Positions 1 to 11,646 of a stretch of DNA of 64,000 nucleotides are shown piece after piece. The translations under genes and the position numbers were made by a program. The DNA comes from Neoechinorhynchus agilis. Lineage: Eukaryota > Acanthocephala. The notes under the pieces were generated by a model. That model saw only the letters and a program-made list of their open reading frames with translations, made no database searches and was not told the DNA's origin. The DNA is taken from contig CM121341.1 in NCBI GenBank assembly GCA_051530055.1, positions 2,418,001-2,482,000 of the forward strand. The letters are read 5' to 3'. Position 1 is the first letter of the stretch, and each line of letters starts with the position of its first letter.

Positions 1-1510
1 TGGTTAGATGTTCAAGACCAAGAGAGTGAAGATTTGCTATCATTGCATCAATCTCCTGTGATGTCATTTGTAGGGACGATGGATACAGGTAATGGTTAAA
101 TTTCGGCCGCCTGAGAGAAGGTTGAGAGAGAGCGTTATGTAGATGCACACTAAGTATATTGATTGGTAAGGAGTTGAGGGGGGGAAGGAGTAAGGGAGGT
201 CGGACCGAATGAAAATGGAGACCACCTCCTACGCGTTCGTTTCTGTAAGAGTGGAAAGAAGTGTAGCCAAGAATCAAGACGATGTCAGAATCCGAGGAGT
301 GCAGCCTTGTTTCCATATAGAGCAGAATGTCTTTTTTTTGTAGTGGCTAAAAGTGAAAGATGATCTATTTTTGGTAACAGTCTTCTTATGTTAGTGAAAA
401 GAATGGAGGGAAAGGGTTGTTTGAAGGAGCTTGAAGGGGCATGTAATTTGCCGAAGTTAACTGGTGGAAGTGTTCAATGGATGTGTTTCTTAGCGTATTT
501 AGAGTGAGTGGCAATGTTTGAATTTGCCAACGTGCAGTGGAGATTTTTGGAGGTGCCTAAAAATTTACCTGTGAGTGGTTTGAGTAGGTTTTATCTTATA
601 ATAAGTTATTAAAACGTGAAGACAAGACGGTTGTCCATAGGCGAATGATGGATGTACTTAACAGTTTGAAGTGAGCGGTCTGGGTAACTGTGGTATGGTA
701 GGGAGGGATTGACAGGTAAGAAGCGCTTTTGATAAAAGGACGATGCGGTCTTTGTTAGATGGAAAGTGATTTTGAGTTGACGAGGACGGGAGTTATCATA
801 GTTTTTTGGAAGTCCGCTGAGAGACCCGGGAAGGAAAGAGAAAAACGGACTCGAGAAAGAGTTGTCGACATACAATATTAAGGTGATGAATGTAGTGTTC
901 TTGAAGGTCTATTTTGAACAATGCTGTGATTTCAAGAATACCTAAGAGGGAGATTTTAGGCGTAGGTCTATAGTTGGACGATATATTTTAATATTGTTGG
1001 TTGCTGTAGGGCTGTTGCGGTGTTTGTTGAGAAAGATTGGTTTTGCGGTAGGCATTAGTGGTAGAGGCGTATGGATGTTTTCGAAGTAAAGGTCTTGTGG
1101 GAGACGGTTTTTTGCGTAAGTATTCAAAGAAGGTGGGGAAATTTTCAGATAGTTTGATATGCAATTTTTAGAGAGTTTGGTGAGGAGTTTTGGGAGTTTC
1201 GAGAAGTTAAGGAGCATGGTTTGGAGTTTGTAAGAGGTGGGGCGAATTATGAGCAACGAGGGATGATCGCCGAGGTGGAGAAGGTATCATTACAGAAATG
1301 AATGGGAGCGTTGATTGATTTTGATGGTGTTGGTGTCAACCTTATATCCTTATAGACATTATTCCTTCCTTTTGTTCTTGCTCCTAATCGTTCAGATGTT
1401 TCTTCGACCTTACGTTCGACCATAGCTTTCTTGGTAGTTACTTCAGCTGGATCGCTTTCGTTTACCTTATCGTTACTTTTTATCCCAATAACAATATCAT
1501 ACTCTTCCAC
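1..1510 (-). mobile_element. decayed LINE-like retroelement remnant
   Basis: On the minus strand this stretch reads as broken pieces rich in Leu, Ser, Pro and Lys. Around 290-199 one frame gives SDIVLILGYTSFHSYRNERV followed by a Gly-Gly-Gly run, which resembles the Gly-Tyr...Arg-Gly-Gly-Gly segment of LINE AP-endonuclease domains. Open pieces at 1510-1247, 1256-942 and 875-609 do not connect into a protein. The plus strand is G-rich, unlike the flanks. I infer an old LINE copy; the family is not recognisable and this may be partly chance similarity. Confidence 0.35.
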
Positions 1511-1749
1511 AGTAATTTTAGAATATTAAAGTACTCCAGGCTACATACCCTCTAAGGGTGGTATCAGGTCCCCAATTATTGTCGAAATATTCAGTCTTTC
1601 GAGCACAAGTCGTTCCAAACGAATCTTCGTTTGAGTTTGGCATACTCTGTGGCCGCTTCACAAGTCGATTTCTGTAAACTTTTAGCCTATTTCTTAGAAT
1701 TCAACTTTGCCGGCTTCAAAGTGTTTAATACGTTAAAAATATAAGACAT

Positions 1750-3925
1750 CGTTGGATGGTGGGTTGTAAAAGAAGAAAAATACTAAAATAGACCCAAATC
1801 GATTTCAATATCAGGCTTTCAAGAACAACCAATATTTTTCGAATCAAAGCAATCCAAGGGAACAAAATAGAGATTGAACGGTCGGCTCAATCATAATATA
1901 ACAAGCGCTCGCAAAGTTGGAAAAAATGAAATCGAACATCAGACTGGGGCAGGTAACAAGATCAGTGCGGTCAACCTTTACCAATACATCATTTGCTCAT
2001 TTACGAAACATTGAACTAAACGAAATAACTATGACTTATGGTAAACATCGTTTTGGATCGATTACTAAGCAAATCATTACGCTGGCTCATCTTTGAACGA
2101 ACCGATCTTGTTCTCCGATCATTTCATCACCGAGAATTATTATTTGTTGGCATCTATAAGGAATTATTTCGATTTACCACATTTAAGGAACGGTGTTTGA
2201 ACATGTTCAGAAATTCAAACATAGCTGAATTGTGGGTTGCAAAAGAAGTAAAATACTAAAATGGGATCAGATCGATATTTCATCGGGCATTCGTAGGTGG
2301 GGAATATTTTTCGGATCATCATTGTCCAAAGAAAGAAATTCGAGATAGAACGGTCGGCTTATAATTTATATAATTAACGCTCGCAAAATTCTAAAATACT
2401 AAATTGAACATCAGACTGGGGCTGGTAACATGATCAGTAAGGTCAATCTCTACCAATTCATCATTTGTTCATTGACCACCAAAAGAGCGAATTACAACTA
2501 TGACCTACGGTAGTCATCATTTTAGATCGGTTCAACATTAACTACCAAAAAGCACAGTTCATGATATTGTCTTCCTGAGCAATCACCACCGAAAATTGTT
2601 CTTGGTGGCGCCTATAAGGGATTATTTCGATTTGCCACATTTAAGGAACGGTGTTTGAACATGTTCAGAAATTCAAACATAGCTGAATTGTGGGTTGTAA
2701 AAGAAGAAAAACACTAAAATGGGCTCAGATCGAAATTTTCATCAGGTATTCTAGAGTAGCAAGTATTTTTCGGATCATCATTGCCCAAAGAAAGAAATTC
2801 GGGATAGAACGGCCGGCTTATGATTAATGTAATTAGCGCTAGAAAATAAAAAAATGAAATTGAACATAAGACTGGGGTTGGAAATAAAATCAGTCCGCTC
2901 GATCCTTACGAATTCATAATTTGCTCATTTACGAAACAATTAAGCAAACGAAATAATTATGACTTGTGGTAAACATCGTTTTGGTCCGTAACTAAAAAAA
3001 CTACAACGCAGGCTCATCTTTGAACGAAGCGATCTTGTTCTCCGATCATTTCACCGCCGAGAATTATTCTTGGTGGCTAATAAAAGAAATTATTTCGATT
3101 TACCACATAAAAGGAACGGTGTTTGAACATGTTCAAAAATTCAAACATTGCTGGATTGGGGGTCGTAAAAAAAACAAAAATGGATTCAGATCAATATTTT
3201 CATCAGGCATACAAGAGTAGCAAGTAATTTCAGGATCATCTATGTCCAAAGAGAGAAATTCGAGATAGAACGGCCGGCTTATGATAAATATACTAAACGA
3301 TAGATAAATTCGAAAAGTCTAATTGAACATTTCACTGAGGCTGGAGCAAAGACCATTGCGATCAATCTTTACCAATCCATCATTAGCTAATTTACCATAA
3401 AATGAGCCAATCAGAATAACTATGACTAATTGTAAACATCATTTTGGATCGGTTTCTAAGAAAATCATCACGCTGGCTCATCTTTGCACGTTACGATCGT
3501 GTTCGCTGAAACAAGACAAAGGAGAATTAATCTTAAGGTGCTCTGCAAAGGGATTATTTCCGATTTACCACATTAAAGGAATGTGCTTGAATATGTTAAA
3601 AAATTCAAACATAGCTGAATTGTGGGTTGCAAAAGAAGAGCAAAACTAAAATGGACTCAGATCGATATTCTAATCAGGCATTCAAGAGTAGCAAATATTT
3701 TTCGGATCATCATCGTCCAAAGGAAGAATATCAAAATGGAACGGTCGGCGTAATCATAATATCATAAGCGCTCGAAAAGTTAAAATAAATGAAATCGAAC
3801 ATCAGACAGGGGCAGGCAAAAAGATCAGTCCCATCAATCTTTACCAATACATCATTTGCTCATTTACGAAACATTTAACAAAACGATATAACTATGAATT
3901 GTGGTAAATATTATTTTGGATCCAT
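1750..3925. repeat. tandem array, ~465-bp unit, 4-5 diverged copies
   Basis: The same block recurs with landmark AAATTCAAACATAGCTGAA near 2213, 2671, 3140 (variant) and 3600. Each unit also carries GAACATCAGACTGGGGC-like and ATCATTTGCTCATTTACGAA-like stretches. The left end is a partial unit from about 1750 and the right end a partial unit to about 3925. Copies differ by many substitutions and small indels, so the array is old. Short open frames inside it (for example 2038-2259, 3020-3220, 3422-3649) are not shared in register and are not taken as genes. Confidence 0.75.
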
Positions 3926-4127
3926 TTGAAATGGCAAGATATGGAGGTTTGTGTACTGGGGAAAATTTCTAGACGTGTAAAAAAGAGCCCGAAAGAATCA
4001 CGATTACGAGCGTCATTATCATGGCAATTTGGTCCTCGAAGGATGAATTTTAGACTTCTAATTGGTAAAATCTGGTGAAAACAGTACGGCACCTTTATTT
4101 TGGCTGGCTCTCATGAATGTTTCAAAT
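3926..4127. other. short intergenic stretch, no feature seen
   Basis: This is the end of the 465-bp array to the RPL22 stop codon. It would hold the 3' untranslated region of RPL22. No repeat or RNA gene was recognised. Confidence 0.5.
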
Positions 4128-4672
4128 CTAGTCCTTATCGTCGTCTTCATCTTCGTCTTCGTCCTGATCAAGATTAAAGTATCTAACCTCATACGAACTC
4201 TTTCCATTAGCTAACACCCTGAGCCAGTTCCGTAGTCCAACACTGGCTAAATATTTTCTGGTCAAGTACTTGAGATACCTTTTTGGGATCTCAACATCGG
4301 CGGTTACAGTGACCACGGGACCGTCAGTGATAATATTGACAGTTCCATTGAGTTTGCGGGTCTTTGCATTGGACTTGATTTTGTCGAGCATAAATCGTTC
4401 CTTTTTAAATAGCGAAGTAATATACGAATGAGAAGCATCGGAAATGACTTACAAGTCCAGTTGCTGTTATAATTCCATCTTCGACGGGGCGAGTGCAATC
4501 GACTGTGTACTTCACTGAGACTTTCTTCTTTTTCTTCTTTAAATCAACAGGATTTATACCTAGCGATTTAAGACGAGCAAGCTTTTTTTGCTGTTGAGGA
4601 CGCTTTGAAATCTGAATGACTACAAAATAGAGAGCATTACAGACGGAAAAATGGCCTTACCGCGATGGGCAT
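4128..4672 (-). CDS. RpL22: 60S ribosomal protein L22 (eL22)
   Basis: This encodes a structural protein of the large ribosomal subunit. The proposed coding sequence is complement(4128..4400, 4453..4611, 4661..4672), 147 aa. Exon 1 gives MPIA; a 49-bp intron (4612-4660) and a 52-bp intron (4401-4452) have GT/AG ends and keep phase 0. Visible family landmarks are a Lys-rich N-terminus, YTVDCTRPVEDGI (eL22 has FTLDCTHPVEDGI), KRYLKYLTRKYL, LRNWLRVLANGKSSYE and YFNLDQDE with an acidic tail. Length is near the usual ~128 aa with a slightly longer basic N-terminus. The tiny first exon is an inference from the splice signals and ATG; the other exons are well supported. Confidence 0.93.
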
Positions 4673-5214
4673 CTCAGAAGTTAAGATTAGAGCGAAAGGG
4701 AACGCAACAACGACAAAGTTTTAGGAATGGTACGAAAGAATTCAACGACGTACTTCGTCAATGATTTTGCTTATTCCTTTTATTGGAAGGAGTTCGGTTT
4801 TTTGTAAGTTTTGTAGTCGTTTGATTCTCAGACAGAACTGTGGAGCAATGTTTTGATAACTATAATTTTAACGTTTTGGTTAAATTTTACGCGTACACTT
4901 TTGTAACTCTTTTTTTTCGATTGAAAACTTAAAAAATTCCGTCCGTGTTTGTTTGAGGTTGCATTTTTCTTTACTGATTTTCATATCCGTAATTTAGTTG
5001 CTTTTTTACACCAATTTGGCGAAAAAGCAATTTATAACGTCCTACAAATCTTTAACGGTCGTTCTATTGCTTTTCCAACTAGAGAATCAATCGAATTTTT
5101 TCAATTGAAGTTTCTAGTTTGTCTCTTGCACTTTTTTAGTTTCGTTAAAGCTTTGCCATTTTCCGAATGGGATTAAGCGAAATATTAAAAGATTAAATTG
5201 TTCATGTTTGTATA
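4673..5214. other. AT-rich intergenic region upstream of RPL22
   Basis: This should contain the RPL22 promoter on the minus strand. A pyrimidine-rich tract is not obvious. An open frame at 4949-5176 on the plus strand lacks an ATG start and has biased AT-driven composition, so it is not called. Nothing else was recognised. Confidence 0.4.
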
Positions 5215-6296
5215 TAGCGGAAAATTGGAGTAATTTATTGATTCCGATATTTCAGAAACACAATCTCATGATTTTATAAAGGTTGCTTGTAAGTTTTCTA
5301 GAGCTTAAATAGTACAAAACTTACAAGTAACCTTCAATGGCACAAGATTGTTCTTCTGAAATCAATCGGATTCAATAAATTGCTTACAATCTTCCGCCGT
5401 CTAAAAAATGGACGATTCAATGTTCAAACAGTAATTTATTGATTCCGATATTTCAGAAACACAATCTCATGATTTTATAAAGGTTGCTTGTAAGTTTTCT
5501 AGAGCTTAAATAGTACAAAACTTACAAGTAACCTTCATTGGCACAAGATTGTTCTTCTGAAATCAATCGGATTCAATAAATTGCTTACAATCATCAGCCA
5601 TTAAAAAAATGGGCGATTCAATGTTCAAACAGTAATTTATTGATTCCGATATTTCAGAAACACAATCTCATGATTTTCTAAAGGCTGCTTGTAAGTTTTC
5701 TGGAGCTTAAATAGTACAAAACTTACAAGCAACTTTTATTGGCACAAGACTGTTCTTCTGAAATCAATCGGATTCAATAAATTGCTTACAATCTTCCGCC
5801 GTCTAAAAAACATGAACAATTCAATGCTCAAATCGTAATTTATTGATTTCGATATTTTAGAAACACAATCTCATGATTTTCTAAAGGCTGCTTGTAAGTT
5901 TTCTGGAGCTTAAATAGTACAAAACTTGCAAATAACCTTCATTGGCACAATATTGTTCTTCTGAAATCAATCGGATTCAATAAATTGCTTACAATCTTCC
6001 GCCATATAAAAAATGGGCGATTCAATGCTCAAACCGTAATTTATTGATTCCGATATTTTAGAAGCACAATCTCATGATTTTATAAAGGCTGCTTGTTAGT
6101 TTTCTAGAGCTTAAGTAGTACAAAACTTACAAGCAACTTTTATTGGCACAAGATTGTTCTTCTGAAATCAATCGGATTCAATAAATTGCTTACAATCTTC
6201 CGCCGTCCAAAAAAACATGAACAATTCAATGTTCAAATCGTAATTTATTGATTCCGATATTTTAGAAACACAATGTTATGAAAAAAGAACTGTTCA
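5215..6296. repeat. ~205-bp palindromic satellite, about 5 copies
   Basis: Units begin TAATTTATTGATTCCGATAT at about 5231, 5431, 5632, 5837, 6038 and 6240. Each unit folds on itself. AATTTATTGATTCCGATATT at one end is matched in inverse orientation by TCGGATTCAATAAATTGC at the other, and GCTTGTAAGTTTT is matched by AAAACTTACAAG around a short centre. Copies are about 90 percent alike by eye. The array ends in GTTATGAAAAAAGAACTGTT, the same terminal sequence as the second locus at 27.2-27.7 kb. I infer amplification of a foldback (MITE-like) element. Confidence 0.85.
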
Positions 6297-6576
6297 AATT
6301 CGTTGATTTTATTGAACGCCTCGGTCTCCTTAATTTTAAATTGCAGTAAAGTGATCAATGCCAAAAACATTTTGCTGAGAAAAAAATACGAAAATTTCAT
6401 TACTAAAGCAAATGGAATTATCAAAATTTCGAATCAGTTTATTACTAGAATCCTAGAAGTTATTGATATTATAATGGCGATTCTTGACCTTTAAACGAAT
6501 CCTCCGAGCACTTTGTTCTATCAAAATTTGATTCGTCATAGTTTGCTCATTTTAAAGATTTTTTCCGAATATCTAG

Positions 6577-8871
6577 ATGTGGTCCTTTTTCGCTAAAGTC
6601 CGAAATTGGATAACTGACTATGAACCTTACCTACCAGCAAAGGATGTTTCAGCTTTGGATCACAATAACGACGATTTCGACGATCTTATACTCCAGTCAT
6701 CTGATTCGTTTCATCCCATATCAAATTGGTCTTATTCTGTGTTAAAGAACAAAAAGACAAATAAGTATCACACTCACCAGCGATGTATAAAAACCACTCC
6801 AGAAAACAGACAAAGTTTAGCTCGGCTCAAAACTTTGCGTCATCCCGGCTTAGCAAGTTGGCTAGATGGTACAGGAGACGAAATTAATTCAGAAATGAGC
6901 ATACAAATAGCGGTCTCTTGACTTTTGAAACAAGAATCAAGAATCCGCCTTGTAATTCTAAATGAACTCATAGTGCCCGTTTCAATCTATGGCCGACATG
7001 CGTTTGAACATCAAACGGGCAGTCGTCTCCATGAGCTGTGGTATGGAATTCGAAATATTACCGAAGCATTGCTTTTCCTTCATACCGAAGCCAAGCTTAT
7101 ACACTGCCGAGTTTGTGCTGAAAGTGTGTTCGTCAGTCTATATCCCCGATATGGATGGAAATTGTGTGAATTGGATTCCGTGAGATCGATTGATGACACG
7201 CAATCACTAAGTTTACATCCTTATCCTCCACCCGACTCGAATGTAAGTCCAGCAATGGACAGTTGGGGTCTTGGTTGTCTTATATGGCAATTGTTCAATG
7301 TTAAACAACAAAATGCAGACTTCAGTCAGTGCGAAATGATAAAACCTAATGAACTATGCAATCGACTTTATAAGAAGCTGATGATAAGAACAATGGATCG
7401 TCGCTTAAAAATCAAAGATGCATTTGATATTGTTGATGAGTTCGTTAGTCAAACACCATTTGCTCGCGTTCTTAATTTCTTAAACTCACAAATATATACA
7501 GTTGCGGATAATAATGAGCGACAACGTCTTTTGACCGGAACAGCGAGATTCTTTGACGATCTACACGACCAAGCTTTGAGATACGGTGTAGTGCCTGCAC
7601 TTGCATCTCTCTTGCGCACAGACAGTTTTGATCAAACGAGTTTTTCTTACATTTTCGAACTGTCAACCGTTTTTTGCGTCTAAGTTGTCCGATAAGAAAA
7701 TAAATTTTAAAATCTATGAAAGGTAAAACCAAATTTTGTTTCCTAACACAAATTCCGATTTTCTCACCTCAAAACTGTCTTTTAAGGCTTCAAGTGGGCA
7801 CTGGGCTTGAATCAGCGTTGATCCCTTTTCTGATACCCATGTCGACTCGACTTTTATCTTCACGGAGATTCAAAGAGATGGTCCTTCCGGAGATAATCGA
7901 GATGTACACTCAAACTGTCGACCGTGCGATTCGTCTCCAACTACTCGCACATTTACCCCTTTACGAGAAACATCTATCATCTCAGGTAATAAATGATCAG
8001 TTATTCACTGCGATCCTCCGAGGCCTCCTCGATACTCATTCAGCCATTCGAGAAGCTACACTTAGAGCTTTTATACGGTACTGAGTGTGTGTCTAGATGT
8101 CCTTCCTATGCACACTCTTTGCCTAATAATGTTCTCAGTGATCGATTAAACGATAAAAATCTTAATAATGAATTAGTCCGATCCTTAGCTCGAATTCAAA
8201 GAAGCGATCCAAACGACTGTGTCCGGACAAATACAACAATACTTTTAAGTATACTTGCTCGACGGCTGGACCCCCAGAACCGTCCAGAACTAATGTTCGG
8301 CGCGTTTTCACGGCCTTTTCACGAAGATCCATTTATCCCAGCTCGTTTGGCGGCTTTATCCGCTTTTCAGGATAATCTTGCTCTTTTCCCAGTTGAGTAT
8401 CGAGCAAAGCGAATAGTACCTTGTGTATCGAGTCTTCTAATAGACGCGAATATCGAACTAAGAGAAAAAGCGTTTAGCTTAGTGAAATCGATTATTGACG
8501 AATTGGAAAGTTTGTCAAAGGGTCGGCGTTCGTTGGAACAATTGGAAAGTGAAGTTACAAAATGCGATAAAGGCCAAATGGGGCACAAAAGCAATTCAGG
8601 GGTTTGGTCGGATTATCTCAGTGTATTTAGCAGATTGGTACCCCAGAGTCGCACACCGAGTGATGTGGTGAAAGAGACCGAAAAAGTAGAAGTCTTTAAG
8701 TCGAAACCAATTGAAGAGAATCTAAAAAGGGAAAATTCTAAGGATTTTGTTGTAGTAACGGACGTAACTTTGCAGCAATCAGAAAAAAAGTCGAAAGAGT
8801 CGTTGATGCCAAAACGAAGACCAATGAAATTGAAAGCACAGCGAGTAAAAGAATCCGACTCACTATTTTAA
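6577..8871 (+). CDS. SCYL1: SCYL1-like pseudokinase (N-terminal kinase-like protein)
   Basis: SCYL1 family proteins are catalytically inactive kinase-fold plus HEAT-repeat proteins that bind COPI coats in Golgi-ER traffic. Exon 1 starts at ATG 6577 (MWSFFAKV, family-typical MWFFA start) and includes LARLKTLRHPGLASWLD. A 66-bp intron (6869-6934) removes an in-frame TGA and rejoins to ESRIRLVILNEL. The pseudokinase continues to RYGVVPALASLL. At least one further intron lies between about 7625 and 7795; its exact ends are unclear. HEAT repeats follow (VLPEIIEMYTQTVDRAIRLQ, LLDTHSAIREATLRAFIR). A 61-bp intron (8078-8138) leads to DRLNDKNLNNELV, FGAFSRPFHEDPF and a Lys/Glu-rich C-terminus. The C-terminus ends KESDSLF, not the basic COPI tail known from vertebrate SCYL1. 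The kinase catalytic motifs are absent, as expected. Confidence 0.88.
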
Positions 8872-9192
8872 TCCATTTTTTTGTCTTAGATGAATAATAA
8901 TCACTCGGGGATGGGTTGTGCGAGCTCTGAACTGGTTGTTTAAGGGGCGACAAGAAGCCTTTTAAACTCTAAGGATTTTAAACACCTAACACACACACAC
9001 TAAAAAGCAAGAAACTTATCATGGATGTTTTTAGTGTTTCAGCGATAATTGCATCGTGCACTATTTAACTATAGTAAAAATCGCAGTTTTCACGTTGTTA
9101 CTCAAATTTACGGCACCGAACAATGAATATTTTGTCACTTTCGTTTCACATCTCTAATTTCCTTATAATGAGATTCTAGACACGTAATAATA
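8872..9192. other. intergenic, SCYL1-like to CstF-64
   Basis: A 321-bp AT-rich gap between two genes on the same strand. It has a short CACACACA run near 8991. No separate gene was seen; a minus open frame at 8738-8953 overlaps the SCYL1 exon and is a shadow. Confidence 0.4.
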
Positions 9193-10353
9193 ATGGACGA
9201 AAAACAATCCCGTTCAGTGTTCGTGGGGAATATTCCACATGGAACTACAGAAGATCAAATGCGCGACGTTTTTTCAGTTGTAGGTCCGGTGGTAAGTTTT
9301 CGGATTGTTTATGACCGGGAGACGGGGAATCCAAAAGGATATGGATTTGCGGAATACCAAGATGCTCAAACAGCCCAATCAGCAATGCGCAACCTTAATG
9401 GATTTGAATTTAACGGTAGGAGTCTACGTGTGGATAAGGCTTCAAGTCAGGCAGATGAACTTCGATTGATGCATCAACAGTCAGGAGGACCACCGGCTGA
9501 ACATGTGTACGGAGATGCTTTATCTTTGGATGAAACTCCTGAAGCAATAAGTCGAATAGTCTCTGGACTACCACCGGAACAAATGTTTGAGTTGATGAAA
9601 CAAGTGAAAGAGTGCGTAACGCGGAATCCAGTTCAAGCCAGAATGATGCTCCTTCAAAATCCCCAACTCGCCTACGCTATTCTACAAGCTCAAGTCGTAA
9701 TGAGAATCATTGATCCTCAAATGGCTGTTTCACTTCTTTATCAACCTCCTTTGGATGATGGTGGCGAACCGAATAATCAGACAGGCCCGCCGGCTCCTTT
9801 AGTTGCACCCGCAGGAGCTAAAGATGCATCGAGTACAATGGCTGCTATGGCTGCAGCCGCTGCTGCTGCAGCTGCAGCTGCTGGATTTGTTAATACTGCC
9901 GGCAATACTAATCCACATGATAGTGTTCAACCGCCCGGTGCCAGTAATCTAATGGCATCATCATCATCATCGAATACTGGTGTTTCGGGTGAATCTCCAC
10001 AAGGCGTTTCAGCGGTTAAATCTTCAGCAGCTGCAATGGCTGCCGCTTTAGGAGCATGCCCCCCCGTTCAGCCACCATTCAATCCAAATCAGCAAATGAA
10101 CTTTTCTAATCCTTGTATTAATCAATCAATCCAAAACCCACCACATCTTCTTCCTTTTCCTCAATCGAATATGGACGATCCAAACGAAATCATGATGAGA
10201 TATGTTAATATGAATGATCAGGAGTTGTCAAAACTTCCTCAAGCTCAAAGAGAAGCTGTTGGATTGTTGAGGGAACAAATCGGCGGAAGGCGACCAATGC
10301 CACATACAACGATGCCGACATCCAATCATGGATATGGCGGACGTCGAATGTAA
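9193..10353 (+). CDS. CSTF2: cleavage stimulation factor 64 kDa subunit (CstF-64)
   Basis: This is the RNA-binding subunit of the CstF complex, which recognises GU-rich elements downstream of poly(A) sites in the nucleus. The single uninterrupted exon encodes 386 aa from ATG 9193. The N-terminal RRM (residues ~7-85) shows RNP2 SVFVGNIP and RNP1 KGYGFAEY. The hinge region (~108-185) shows LSLDETPEAISRIVSGLPPE, MFELMKQVKECV and ARMMLLQNPQLAYAILQAQV, which bind CstF-77/symplekin in known orthologs. A Pro/Gly/Ala/Ser/Asn-rich linker with an Ala run follows. The C-terminal helical domain ends in MNDQELSKLPQAQREAVGLL, as in CstF-64. It is shorter than human CSTF2 (577 aa) because the linker is short and the MEARA repeats are missing. 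The absence of introns is unusual beside its neighbours. Confidence 0.95.
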   Translation: MDEKQSRSVFVGNIPHGTTEDQMRDVFSVVGPVVSFRIVYDRETGNPKGYGFAEYQDAQTAQSAMRNLNGFEFNGRSLRVDKASSQADELRLMHQQSGGPPAEHVYGDALSLDETPEAISRIVSGLPPEQMFELMKQVKECVTRNPVQARMMLLQNPQLAYAILQAQVVMRIIDPQMAVSLLYQPPLDDGGEPNNQTGPPAPLVAPAGAKDASSTMAAMAAAAAAAAAAAGFVNTAGNTNPHDSVQPPGASNLMASSSSSNTGVSGESPQGVSAVKSSAAAMAAALGACPPVQPPFNPNQQMNFSNPCINQSIQNPPHLLPFPQSNMDDPNEIMMRYVNMNDQELSKLPQAQREAVGLLREQIGGRRPMPHTTMPTSNHGYGGRRM

Positions 10354-10866
10354 GTTGCCGAAAAGAGAAAATATACTGATTAGGTGGTTAATGTTGATCC
10401 ATGCGACACATTCATTAGGTTCACTGCTTGGTTCAACTGTTTTCTAGAATGAACACTTGGACGGGCTGTTGTAGTGATAAAGAATAATTTTGTGACAGTA
10501 GTAACGATCAGAAATAAAACTTGATCAATTATGCGGCTGGAAAATCAAGTACTATTTCACAAGTACAAATCGATCTTTAATACTGTCACAAAAATTAAGA
10601 TTTTCTTTGTCATTACAACAGCTCGTCCAAGTATTCATTTAAAAACAAATCGTTTTTCCTACGGTCTGCCTCTGTAAATTTACAACCGTCCCAGGAATTC
10701 AAGACTATTTTTGTAGAGGTATATCCGGTGATATCAAATTTACCGAAAACTCGAGAAGTTCAATTGATCAACATTCCTTTCTTTTTTTTACACGAATGAC
10801 AGAGAACAACAAATTTTTCTTATTTTCACTTATAACATTTTATCACGAAGTCTACCATTTCAACTT
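10354..10866. other. intergenic with imperfect inverted repeat
   Basis: This holds the CstF-64 3' region, with a possible poly(A) signal AATAAA at about 10513. Arms 10447-10500 and 10581-10637 are inverted copies of each other (for example ACTTGGACGGGCTGTTG against CAACAGCTCGTCCAAG), around an 80-bp centre. I read this as a small foldback or MITE-like element. Confidence 0.65.
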
Positions 10867-11646
10867 CTCAGCCCAATAGAACGCAAAAAAGGTCTATGTG
10901 TTTGATAAGCTTGTCAATGAAAGATGACGAGGCCGATGATAGCCAAGTGTTCCATAAAAAAATGTCCGGCTGCAGGTTGTCACATAGATTATCTCTCTTT
11001 TTCTGATGGCGTTACCGTATTCTCGTGGCGAGAAGGCAAATGTCTTCTTTGGGACGACACGTTCGCGGCAAGTAACAGGAGGTTTGTGGTGCAGTCTCCA
11101 GGGGGAGCGGATACTGCCGCGGAGGACCGAAAATTGGCGAAATATAAAGAATTAAGTAGGTCTCACGTTTTTGTACCCTTTGAAGTGGAGACTCTTGGTG
11201 CGCTCAGTAGCTCGGCACTTAGATTTACGAAGGAGTTATCGAGTAGACTCCAGGCCAAGAGAGGAAATACAAGAGCTGGTGCCTTCCTACGCCAAAACAT
11301 TGGTCTCGCGATCCAAAGAGGAAACGCGGGGAGCGTGGTCGTGACCACTGAGGGGAGTGCAATGCCTCTTCTTCGTGGACGGTGGTGATTGTTTAAACGT
11401 TTTGTTGTTGTATGTGTAAATGAAAAATATTTGTTAAAAAGTCTAATGCGAGTTATTCAAGAAATTGCAGCAGAATTTCTGGTGAAGGTCGTCTGCCTCT
11501 GAAATAGAAAAATAGACCAGGATTTGGATTCGGTCAAATCAGAGTCTGTTAGCTCCAGCTTCTTCAATTTATTCAGATCGGCATAGTCTGCTATTCAGCC
11601 CAATAAAACGCCAAAAAGGTCTATGTGTTTGATGAGCTTGTCAATG
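10867..11646 (+). mobile_element. retroelement C-terminal nuclease-like module, copy A, between 53-bp direct repeats
   Basis: The frame 10924-11388 reads SDGVTVFSWREGKCLLWDDT, later FVPFEVETLGALSSSALRF, and FLRQNIGLAIQRGNAGSVV before a stop. I recognise this as the C-terminal module of a retroelement family common in invertebrate genomes (consensus RPDGxTxxPWxxGxxLLWDAT, then VETLG and AIQRGNAASV). The Asp and Trp-Asp-Ala-Thr pattern suggests a restriction-enzyme-like nuclease fold; that is inference. A 53-bp sequence beginning TCAGCCCAATA flanks it as direct repeats at 10867-10919 and 11595-11646 with a few differences. No reverse transcriptase is attached, so this is a truncated copy. Confidence 0.6.

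Noticed and set aside
4949-5176. 75-codon frame upstream of RPL22
   Set aside because: It starts at TTG, not ATG, and has AT-driven Phe/Leu-rich composition.
6303-6494. 63-codon Ile/Asn-rich frame upstream of SCYL1
   Set aside because: It has a non-ATG start, AT-rich composition and no recognisable motif.
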